Part shown: piece after piece, positions 1 to 5,975 of the stretch
How positions within the stretch are numbered: the first letter of the stretch is position 1
Layout of the letters: each line of letters starts with the position of its first letter
NCBI GenBank assembly: GCA_947624465.1
Contig: CANQKJ010000061.1
Location: 1 to 9,878, forward strand
Source: an uncultured Oscillospiraceae bacterium
GTDB lineage: Bacteria > Bacillota > Clostridia > Oscillospirales > Oscillospiraceae
Length of the DNA: 9,878 bases
Reading direction: 5' to 3'
Translations under genes and position numbers: made by a program
The notes under the pieces: model-generated
Seen by the model: the letters and a program-made list of their open reading frames with translations, nothing else
Told to the model about the DNA's origin: nothing
The model's database searches: none

Positions 1-2
1 AG

Positions 3-812
3 GTCCAGTCCGCCCCCGCCGTGAAGAAGCTGCCCGAGGGCGTCTCGGTGAGCGGCGGAAAGCTGCTGTACCAGCGGGAGGGCAGGACCGTCCTGGCCGG
101 GGCGGAGGAGGGCACCCTGCTCTACCGGGCGGCCACCGACAATGACACCGACGTGGGCTTCCGCAATTCCATTGCCCCCTTCGCCGCCCAGACCGAGGAG
201 GTGGTCTCCACCGAAAAGCTGCCAAGCGGGGTCAAGGTGGTCACCAAAGTCTCCAACAAAAAGCAGAAATTCACCGTTACCGACACCTACGAGGGGGTGG
301 ACGGCGGCGTGCTGGTGACCAGCACCCTCCACTGCGTGTCCGGCGGAGGCGTCGTCCCCCGGTTCGGCAAGTCCTTCCGGCTGGACGAGGCCTTCGACTC
401 GGTGGCGTACACGGGCCGCTGCGGGGAGTCCTACAACGACATGAAGGACCAGTTCCCCATCGGGGACGTGACCTGCAGGGTCAGCGACATGACCGAGCCC
501 AACATCCGGCCCCAGGAGAGCGGCAACCGCATGGACTGCACCACGGCCTCCGTCAGCGACGGAACGGTGAAGGTGACCTTCGAGGCCGTCGACAAACCCT
601 TTGAGCTGGGGATCAAGCCCTATACGGACCGGGCGCTGCTGGCCATGCGGCACCGGGAGGACGAGGTCCGCACCGGCACCTATGTGACCATCCAGGCGTT
701 CCAGCAAGGCATCGGCACCGGCTCCTGCGGCCCGGGGGTCCAGCCTGAGCTCCAGTACAGCGCCAGGCGGGACTATACCCTGAGATTCCTCATCCGGGTG
801 GAAAGCGCATAA
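3..812 (+). CDS. Glycoside hydrolase family 2 beta-galactosidase, C-terminal part (partial)
   Basis: This is the 3' end of a large beta-galactosidase; the reading frame is open to the left edge, so the start, the sugar-binding and jelly-roll domains and the TIM barrel with the catalytic glutamates lie outside. The visible 269 residues match the last domain of LacZ-type enzymes (the beta-galactosidase small-chain domain). Landmarks, numbered from the first visible codon, are RAATDND at 42-48 (family consensus WRAPTDND), YTGRCGESYNDM at 136-147 (family YYGRGPxENYxD), IRPQESGNR at 168-176 (family PQExGNR) and GIGTGSCGP at 236-244 (family GVGGDSCGP). The usual product hydrolyses terminal beta-galactosides in the cytoplasm. 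In the second motif the usual GRGP is GRCG, so substrate preference may differ. A terminator follows the stop by about 70 bases. The family call is firm; the exact substrate is not shown. Confidence 0.9.
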   Translation, partial: VQSAPAVKKLPEGVSVSGGKLLYQREGRTVLAGAEEGTLLYRAATDNDTDVGFRNSIAPFAAQTEEVVSTEKLPSGVKVVTKVSNKKQKFTVTDTYEGVDGGVLVTSTLHCVSGGGVVPRFGKSFRLDEAFDSVAYTGRCGESYNDMKDQFPIGDVTCRVSDMTEPNIRPQESGNRMDCTTASVSDGTVKVTFEAVDKPFELGIKPYTDRALLAMRHREDEVRTGTYVTIQAFQQGIGTGSCGPGVQPELQYSARRDYTLRFLIRVESA

Positions 813-883
813 GACAGAAGGCTTTCCCCCGGCTTTGAGGACATGGCCGCCGGCCGTTCAAATTTGCCCGGAAGCGCAGCAAA

Positions 884-920
884 GCCCCGGCGGAGAGGAT
901 CCTCTCCGCCGGGGCCTTTT
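884..920 (+). terminator. Rho-independent terminator after the beta-galactosidase gene
   Basis: The 16-base arm GCCCCGGCGGAGAGGA (884-899) is followed directly by its exact reverse complement (900-915), then CTTTT. The folded RNA would have a stem of about 14 pairs, mostly G-C, with GAUC as the apical loop. It lies about 70 bases after the stop at 812. Read on the minus strand the hairpin is followed by only TTT, so it may also stop the convergent oxidoreductase transcript, less efficiently. Confidence 0.85.
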
Positions 921-1017
921 GGTCGTCATTTACTTCCGCGCTCCGCTCTCCGCTCCCGTCTTTTTGCGGACGCGGCAGTTCTTGATATCCTGGAGCGCCC
1001 GGATGGCCTCCGGGGGA

Positions 1018-2010
1018 TCAGCCCTGCTTGGAGGGCGGGGTGGTGGGCTCGCAGACGGCGGTGTAATGGGCCTTGCGGGCCTGGAACTCGGGGTCCTTGT
1101 AGAGGTTCATCAGGCGGCCCTCGTTCTCAAAGATGTCCTGGCCGTGGGCCAGCTTGCCGCTGAGTACGTCGTGGGCGTGCTCGATGTGGCCGTTGGGGAC
1201 GATGGACTCGTCGAACACGAACTTGGTGGCGCCGTTCTCCACGGTGAGATGGCCCTCCATGCCGCAGTACTCGCACACGGCGTGGGTGGTGCCGGGGAAG
1301 ATGTAGAAGGCGTTGCCCTGGCAGTGGGGGCAGGCGCCCTCCACGCCCTTCCACAGGGACAGGTTCTCGGAGCCGGCCACCTGCACGTCGTGGTCGATGA
1401 TGTACTGAGCGGCCTCCACCAGGTTCTTGCCGATGACCTTCATCCGCTCGATCTTGTCATCCTGCATGATGACGTCCTTGGACCAGGAGAAGTACTCGTT
1501 GTTGACGATCTTCCAGCCCTGGCTCAGGGCGAACATGGCGTGGTCGGTCTCGCAGCGGACGGCCCAGTCGGAGCCGCCGATGGCCACGAAGGACATGGCC
1601 TTCTGCCGGAAGTACCGGGGGTTCAGGCCGGGCTTGCCCTGCTCCTTCAGCTTGCCGTCCAGCATGAGCAGCATACCGGTGTCGTGGCCGGGGCCCATGC
1701 GGTCGGTGATGGTGTGGAACAGGCCGGAGGCGCCGGACTCAAAGATGGGGTCGACCATGATGACGCCGTCGGCCTCCACGATCTTCTCATAGAAGGCGGA
1801 GAAGTCGTCCTTCTGGGAGCAGATCATGCCCTTGCCCATGACCAGGCCGCGGGAGCAGGCCACGCAGCCGGAGCAGTACTTGATGTTCCAGTCCAGCAGA
1901 TGGATGAACTCGATCTCGGCCCCCATCTCCTTCGCGGCCTCCAGGGCCACGCGGCACATGGTGTCGTTGTTGCCGTTCTTGGTACCTAAGGAAACGCCCA
2001 GGATCTTCAT
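1018..2010 (-). CDS. Flavodoxin-fold NAD(P)H-dependent oxidoreductase with two four-Cys clusters
   Basis: This 330-residue cytoplasmic protein looks like a member of the NADPH-dependent FMN reductase / iron-sulfur flavoprotein group. The N-terminus MKILGVSLGTKNGNNDTM (1-18) is the first beta strand and flavin phosphate-binding loop. C46, C49, C52 and C64 form a CxxCxxC-x11-C cluster after the second strand, where iron-sulfur flavoproteins carry their [4Fe-4S] ligands; their last spacing is usually shorter. DGVIMVDPIFESGASGLFHTI (81-101) fits the strand and loop that lie over the flavin. A second set, C227PHC230 and C246EYC249, is a zinc-ribbon-like knuckle pair in a C-terminal extension, which makes the protein longer than simple reductases (about 180-220 residues). 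The ATG at 2010 has a strong GAGGAGG site (2019-2025) and an upstream promoter, so the start is secure. It is a single-gene unit. The substrate is unknown; electron transfer or reduction of a small organic acceptor in an anaerobe is the inference. Confidence 0.82.
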   Translation of the reverse strand: MKILGVSLGTKNGNNDTMCRVALEAAKEMGAEIEFIHLLDWNIKYCSGCVACSRGLVMGKGMICSQKDDFSAFYEKIVEADGVIMVDPIFESGASGLFHTITDRMGPGHDTGMLLMLDGKLKEQGKPGLNPRYFRQKAMSFVAIGGSDWAVRCETDHAMFALSQGWKIVNNEYFSWSKDVIMQDDKIERMKVIGKNLVEAAQYIIDHDVQVAGSENLSLWKGVEGACPHCQGNAFYIFPGTTHAVCEYCGMEGHLTVENGATKFVFDESIVPNGHIEHAHDVLSGKLAHGQDIFENEGRLMNLYKDPEFQARKAHYTAVCEPTTPPSKQG

Positions 2011-2102
2011 CTTTTTGTCCTCCTCAAATGAATATTTTCATGTAATACTGTGAAAGAAACGCACGGGAATACAGGCCGGATTGTGCATTTCCACTTATTC
2101 GT

Positions 2103-2131
2103 ACTATAACACGCGGGGAGCGGGATGTCAA
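2103..2131 (-). promoter_or_regulatory. Sigma-A-type promoter of the flavodoxin-fold oxidoreductase gene
   Basis: On the minus strand TTGACA (2131-2126) is followed after exactly 17 bases by TATAGT (2108-2103): a perfect -35 and a one-mismatch -10. Transcription should begin near 2096, giving a leader of about 86 bases before the ATG at 2010. The -35 lies only four bases beyond the stop of the upstream small membrane protein gene, and no terminator separates them, so read-through from the cls operon is possible. Confidence 0.8.
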
Positions 2132-2134
2132 GAA

Positions 2135-2266
2135 TCAGGTTGCGCCGGACACGCCGGACCCCAGCGCTTTGAACAGGCAGACGGCAAGCACGATCACGAC
2201 CACCGCCAGGACGATGATCAGGATCTGGCGCAGATAGTGGTTTTTCGGTTCGGGCGTATTCGACAT
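2135..2266 (-). CDS. Small single-pass membrane protein, 43 residues
   Basis: I do not recognise this gene. The start at ATG 2266 is chosen because a near-perfect AAAGGAGGT site (2274-2282) sits seven bases upstream; it overlaps the TAA stop of the cardiolipin synthase gene (2281-2283), so translation is probably coupled. The protein has a short polar N-terminus with basic residues (MSNTPEPKNHYLRQ), one hydrophobic segment from about residue 15 to 32 rich in I, L, V and A, and a short tail ending SGVSGAT. There is no signal-peptidase site that looks convincing, so an N-in membrane anchor is likely. The frame is open further upstream to 2374, but that would overlap cls and lacks a ribosome site. 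Position and coupling suggest that it works with, or is co-regulated with, cardiolipin synthase; this is inference. It could also be a non-conserved small protein. Confidence 0.7.
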   Translation of the reverse strand: MSNTPEPKNHYLRQILIIVLAVVVIVLAVCLFKALGSGVSGAT

Positions 2267-2280
2267 GGGAAAGACCTCCT

Positions 2281-3798
2281 TTAACACAGGGGAGCCAGGA
2301 TGCGGAGGACTCCGTCCACCGTCCAGCTCCAAAAGCCGCTCTTTACGTTTTTGCCCAGCTCCATCTGCCGGCACTTCTCCTGGGTGGCCAGGAAGTCGGC
2401 CTTCACGTCCTTCAGCAGGGAAGCGCCGTAGAACAGGGAATTGTTCTCAAAGTGGAGGAACAGGCTGCGGTAGTCCAGGTTCACGGTGCCCACGGCGCCC
2501 ACCATGTCGTCCACCACGCAGGCCTTGGCGTGGACGAAGCCGGGGACGTACTCGTAGATCTTCACCCCGGCCTCCAGCAGCACGGAGTAGAAGCTGTGGG
2601 ACATACGGAACACGATGGCCTTGTCGGGCACGCCGGGCATGATGATCCGCACATCCACCCCCCGGCGGGCGGCCCGGCAGAAGGCGTCCATCAGGGCGTC
2701 CCCCGGCATGAGATAGGGGGTGAAGAACCAGGCGTAGCTTTCCGCCTGGGACAGCAGCTCGATATACAGCTCGTTGCTGGCGGCGCTGGGGCGCAGGGGG
2801 GAGTCGTAATAGCTGAGGATATAGCCGTCGGCGGGGGCGGGCTCCGCCGGGGCGGGCGGGGCGGAGAGCAGATCCGCGGGGATGGGTTCGCCGGAAAAGG
2901 CGTTCCAGAACTCGGTGAACATCCGGGCGTAGCCCTCCACCGCCTCGCCGGTGAGGCGGAAGCCGATGTCCTTCCAGTGGCCAAATTTCTCCACCCGGTT
3001 GATGTACTCGTCGGCCAGGTTGACGCCGCCGCTGAAGGCCGTCTTCCCGTCGATGATGAGCATTTTGCGGTGGTCCCGGTAGTTGACGGTGCCCCGGATG
3101 GAGCGCAGGGGGTTGAAGGGGATGCACTGGATGCCCTTGGCCCGCAGCTCCCGCACGTTCTGTTCGGAGTAGGTGGAGATGCTGCCCAGATCGTCGTACA
3201 TCACCCGCACGTCCACGCCGCGGGCGGCCTTTTCCGCCATGATGTCCACCATGGAGTCCCACATGATCCCCCGCTCCACGATGAAGTACTCCACGAAGAT
3301 GTACTTCTCGGCCTTCTTCATCTCCTCCAGCATGACGGGGAAGAGCAGGTCGCCCAGGGGGTAGTATTTGGCCTCCCGGTTCACGTAGAGGGGGCAGCCG
3401 GTGAGGGTGTGGAGGTAGCGGAAGGTCTCGGCCATGCGGGGGGCCTCCCGCCCCAGGGCGTCGCAGAGGGCCCCGGTGTCGTCCGTCCCGGCCGGATAGG
3501 GGCGGGCGGCGGACAGCCGCTTTTGCAGGGGCCTGGTGGAGCGCCGGTTGCCCAAAATCAGGTACAGCAGGGCGCCGGCGATGGGGAAGGTCAGGATGAC
3601 CAGCAGCCACAGGATCTTGTAGGTGCCCTCGTCCCGCTTGGTGATGATGAACAGCACCGCCAGCAGGGCGAGGATGGACAGGACCAGGTTGATGAGCCCC
3701 GCCCAGGGGGCCAGCCAGCGGGCCAGCAGGAAGATCCACAGTAGCTGGAGCAGAGCGGCGGGGATCAGGATCAGCACACGGCGGATGACTTTTTTCAT
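2281..3798 (-). CDS. cls: Cardiolipin synthase (phospholipase D superfamily)
   Basis: This 505-residue membrane enzyme condenses two phosphatidylglycerol molecules into cardiolipin and glycerol (the bacterial phospholipase-D-type reaction). Hydrophobic segments at about 7-30, 33-53 and 62-83 form the N-terminal membrane region. Two HKD motifs mark the catalytic halves: HRKMLIID at 243-250 (H243, K245, D250) and HAKACVVD at 423-430 (H423, K425, D430). Both are followed by the usual glycine and asparagine context (SGGVN and VGTVN). The length is typical of Firmicutes Cls proteins. A proline/alanine-rich stretch at 304-324 links the two halves. The ATG at 3798 overlaps the stop of the upstream loader gene as ATGA and has an AAGGAGG site inside that gene, so translational coupling is expected. 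It lies third in the dnaD-like operon. The enzyme family is very clear. Confidence 0.93.
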   Translation of the reverse strand: MKKVIRRVLILIPAALLQLLWIFLLARWLAPWAGLINLVLSILALLAVLFIITKRDEGTYKILWLLVILTFPIAGALLYLILGNRRSTRPLQKRLSAARPYPAGTDDTGALCDALGREAPRMAETFRYLHTLTGCPLYVNREAKYYPLGDLLFPVMLEEMKKAEKYIFVEYFIVERGIMWDSMVDIMAEKAARGVDVRVMYDDLGSISTYSEQNVRELRAKGIQCIPFNPLRSIRGTVNYRDHRKMLIIDGKTAFSGGVNLADEYINRVEKFGHWKDIGFRLTGEAVEGYARMFTEFWNAFSGEPIPADLLSAPPAPAEPAPADGYILSYYDSPLRPSAASNELYIELLSQAESYAWFFTPYLMPGDALMDAFCRAARRGVDVRIIMPGVPDKAIVFRMSHSFYSVLLEAGVKIYEYVPGFVHAKACVVDDMVGAVGTVNLDYRSLFLHFENNSLFYGASLLKDVKADFLATQEKCRQMELGKNVKSGFWSWTVDGVLRILAPLC

Positions 3799-4820
3799 GG
3801 AAATGCCTCCTTATCGCGGGGGCACTGCGGTCGGCGGAGATCGTCCCCGTAAAATACGAGCATTCGATACATACCGGCCAGCCTGGAGGCGAGCTGCGGG
3901 GTATACCGCTCCGCGATCTGCTCCCGGGACAGGTTGGTGGAGATGATGGTGTGCTTGTCCGCCTGGAGGCGGCTGTTCACCACCTCGTACAGGGAGGCCT
4001 GGACCAGGGGGGTGGTGAACTCGCTGCCCAGATCGTCCAGGATCAGCAGGTCGCAGCCCAGATAGCGGCGGGTGACGTCCCTGGCCTCCCGCCCCTCGTC
4101 GGCGTCCCGGGTGAATCTCCGGGTCTCAAAGACGGAAAACAGATTGACGGCGGTGTCGTACACCACGGAATAACCCCGGGAGGACACCTCCCGGGCGACG
4201 CAGCCGGACAGGAAGGTCTTGCCCAGGCCGGTGCCGCCGGACAGCAGCAGATTCTTCAGCGGGTAGCCGGGAAACTGTTTGGCGAAGCCCTCGCACACGG
4301 CCACCACCTGACCCATCTGCTCTCTGGGGGACATTTTTCTCCCGTTCCAGGGCCTGTCGCTGTAAATGTCCAGCCGCAGCTTGTCGAAGGACTGCTCCTC
4401 CGTCAGGCCCAGCAGGGCGGTGAGGGACTTCATCTGCTCCTCGGCGCAGAGGGCCTTTAGGCAGGAGCACATCTGCCCGCCGGTCCAGCCGCTGTCCCCG
4501 CAGAGGGGGCAGTCGGGGGCGCCGTCCAGCTCCGCTGGGTCCACCCCCAGCTCCCGCAGCAGGGCGGCCCGCTCCGCCTGGAGGGCCTGGTTCCTCTCCC
4601 GGATGGCGGCCAGCTCCGGGCCGTCGGGCGCGATGGGCCTGCCGCCGGTGGCAAGCTGGGCCAGGTCGGCCATGGTGCCCCGCAGGGCCCGGTCCAGTTC
4701 CCGCAGCCGGGGGCTGCGGGCGTACAGCTCCCGCTCCAGGGCGAAACGGCGGCGCTCCTTCGCCTCCCGCCGCCGGGCCAGCCGGGCCGACGCCAGCCGG
4801 GTCACGCTGGGTTCATACAT
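3795..4820 (-). CDS. DnaI/DnaC-like AAA+ ATPase, replicative helicase loader
   Basis: This 341-residue protein belongs to the DnaC/DnaI/IstB ATPase group that loads the hexameric replicative helicase on DNA. Residues 1-100 are charged and helical, probably coiled-coil. A zinc-binding module follows (C104, C107, C118, C120; CPLC...CSC), comparable to the N-terminal helicase-binding module of DnaI. The AAA+ core has Walker A GGTGLGKT at 195-202, Walker B DLLILDD at 257-263, a sensor-1-like STN at 294-296 and a candidate arginine finger at R313 in SRLAGMYRM. The stop of the DnaD-like gene lies six bases upstream and the stop of this gene overlaps the cls start by four. Its ribosome site (AAAGGGGGC near 4831-4839) is weak, so it may depend on coupling to the gene before it. 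An IstB transposition helper is the main alternative, but no transposase is adjacent and the DnaD neighbour argues for the loader. Confidence 0.87.
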   Translation of the reverse strand: MYEPSVTRLASARLARRREAKERRRFALERELYARSPRLRELDRALRGTMADLAQLATGGRPIAPDGPELAAIRERNQALQAERAALLRELGVDPAELDGAPDCPLCGDSGWTGGQMCSCLKALCAEEQMKSLTALLGLTEEQSFDKLRLDIYSDRPWNGRKMSPREQMGQVVAVCEGFAKQFPGYPLKNLLLSGGTGLGKTFLSGCVAREVSSRGYSVVYDTAVNLFSVFETRRFTRDADEGREARDVTRRYLGCDLLILDDLGSEFTTPLVQASLYEVVNSRLQADKHTIISTNLSREQIAERYTPQLASRLAGMYRMLVFYGDDLRRPQCPRDKEAFP

Positions 4821-4826
4821 GGGCGC

Positions 4827-5798
4827 TCAGCCCCCTTTCTGCTGGCTCTCCAAAAACTTTTTGAGCCACTCGGTATTTTCGTCTATGCTCTCGTCGCTGG
4901 GCTGGCAGCTGGCGGGGCCGGCCTTTCCCGGCCTGCTCTCCTGCCGCTTCGGGGGCCTGTCCCCCGCCTTTACCTGCTCCGGGGTGCGCCAGCCGGCCTG
5001 CTGCCAGCGCTCCAGGATGCGGTTCATATAGGGCCAGTTCATGCCGCCCTTCTGGTACACGGTGCGCTCGTAGGCCAGGCGGATGAGGGCGTCGCTGTGG
5101 CCGGCCTCCACCCACTTGGCGATGAACTCCCGCTCCTTCTCCACGGCGGGGCGGCGCTCCGCCACCCCCACGGCGGACAGGACGGCCCACTCCCGGCGGT
5201 CGACGCGCTCCTGGAGCCGGAGAAACTCCTCCGCCCGCTCCGGGGTATCCGCGCCCAGCCGTTTCCAGCGGAAACCCTCCCGCTGGATGCGGGGCATCCG
5301 GGGCAGATAGCCGGGGCTGTTCCGCTGCCGCCGCTCCTCCCGGATCACGAACCCCGTCAGGGTGAGGATCACCTCGGAGGGGAGGGACAGGTAGTCGTAT
5401 AAGGTATACAGGCATTTCAGGTCGTTGTCGGTGAACACCCGGCCCAGGGTCCGCTCCATCTCCCGATAGAGGGCCTTGAAATCGGGTTCCCGCTCCAGGG
5501 CCTCGGCCACCTCCCCCCGGGTGTACTCCGGGGAGGCGGAGTCCTCCGGCGCCGGGGCCGTGGGGGCGGGGACCGGGCCGCCGCTCCGGGCCAAGCCAAG
5601 GGCGGCCAGCCGCTCCAGCGTCCGGCCGAGCCGGGGCGCGTCCCAGCGGAGGGCGGCGGCGGCCTTCGCCTCGTCCCCGCCGCACTCCAGCAGGGCCAGG
5701 TAGAGAAGGGCCCCGTCCCCGTCGCCGGACTCCACCAGCCGCCGGGCGGCCTGGGCCGACATGGACAGTATCTCGCTGGGCAGCAGCAGCGCCGCCAT
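4827..5798 (-). CDS. DnaD-like primosome protein
   Basis: This 323-residue protein probably binds DNA with the helicase loader during replication initiation or restart, as DnaD and DnaB do in Firmicutes. Residues 1-70 look like a helical winged-helix-type N-terminal domain, followed by a proline/alanine-rich linker (about 72-90). Two DnaD/DnaB C-terminal-type repeats follow: about 92-195, with REMERTLGRVFTDNDLKCL, and about 203-280, with the family signature YMNRILERWQQAGWRTPEQV at 257-276. The tail is charged and probably disordered. I chose ATG 5798 because a GAGGAGGGG site lies just upstream; a further in-frame ATG at 5819 would add seven residues, would lie upstream of that site and would leave almost no leader. 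It is the first gene of a four-gene minus-strand unit with its own promoter at 5834-5862. Confidence 0.85.
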   Translation of the reverse strand: MAALLLPSEILSMSAQAARRLVESGDGDGALLYLALLECGGDEAKAAAALRWDAPRLGRTLERLAALGLARSGGPVPAPTAPAPEDSASPEYTRGEVAEALEREPDFKALYREMERTLGRVFTDNDLKCLYTLYDYLSLPSEVILTLTGFVIREERRQRNSPGYLPRMPRIQREGFRWKRLGADTPERAEEFLRLQERVDRREWAVLSAVGVAERRPAVEKEREFIAKWVEAGHSDALIRLAYERTVYQKGGMNWPYMNRILERWQQAGWRTPEQVKAGDRPPKRQESRPGKAGPASCQPSDESIDENTEWLKKFLESQQKGG

Positions 5799-5833
5799 GG
5801 AGACCCCTCCTCTCCTCAAAATCGCGTGACTCC

Positions 5834-5862
5834 ATTTTACATGATTGGGAGGAAAATGGCAA
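5834..5862 (-). promoter_or_regulatory. Promoter of the dnaD-like/dnaC-like/cls operon
   Basis: On the minus strand TTGCCA (5862-5857) and TAAAAT (5839-5834) are separated by 17 bases. Transcription would start near 5827, giving a leader of about 29 bases that contains the ribosome site of the DnaD-like gene. An A/T-rich stretch at 5874-5887, including the short dyad AAATT-GTA-AATTT, lies upstream of the -35 where an UP element would be expected. Confidence 0.65.
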
Positions 5863-5909
5863 GGGGGCGGCGCAAATTGTAAATTTTCTGTGGCGGGGCA
5901 AATAGAGGG

Positions 5910-5938
5910 TTGTCATAATACGGGGGATTATGTAAAAT
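5910..5938 (+). promoter_or_regulatory. Promoter of the SLH-GH25 lysozyme gene, with an internal dyad
   Basis: TTGTCA (5910-5915) and TAAAAT (5933-5938) are separated by 17 bases and lie about 37 bases before the ATG at 5976. The spacer contains the inverted repeat CATAAT (5914-5919) / ATTATG (5927-5932) with seven bases between, a plausible repressor site. The gene also has an AAGGAGA ribosome site at 5964-5970. Confidence 0.65.
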
Positions 5939-5975
5939 AAAAGGGAGACAACCGCGCCCCGGAAAGGAGACCGCC

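Noticed and set aside
835..1989. A 384-residue open frame on the plus strand opposite the flavodoxin-fold gene
   Set aside because: It is antisense to a gene with clear motifs, has low-complexity composition rich in G, A, V, L, H and D, and lacks a ribosome site; it is a by-product of G/C-rich third codon positions.
2135..2175. A possible terminator between the small membrane protein gene and the oxidoreductase promoter
   Set aside because: The repeated CCGGCG units are direct and not inverted, and no T run follows on the minus strand.
2447..3744. Two 430-residue open frames overlapping cls, one on each strand
   Set aside because: Both overlap the cardiolipin synthase gene with its two intact HKD motifs; their compositions are skewed (G/H/V/D-rich or P/R/G/H-rich) and no ribosome site is visible.
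3795..4820. An insertion-sequence IstB helper
   Set aside because: No transposase, terminal inverted repeat or target duplication is visible, and the gene is coupled to a DnaD-like gene as expected for a helicase loader.
4813..5916. A 367-residue minus-strand open frame overlapping the DnaD-like gene
   Set aside because: It is in another frame of the same strand and rich in P, R, G and A; the DnaD-like frame has recognisable repeats and a well-placed ribosome site.
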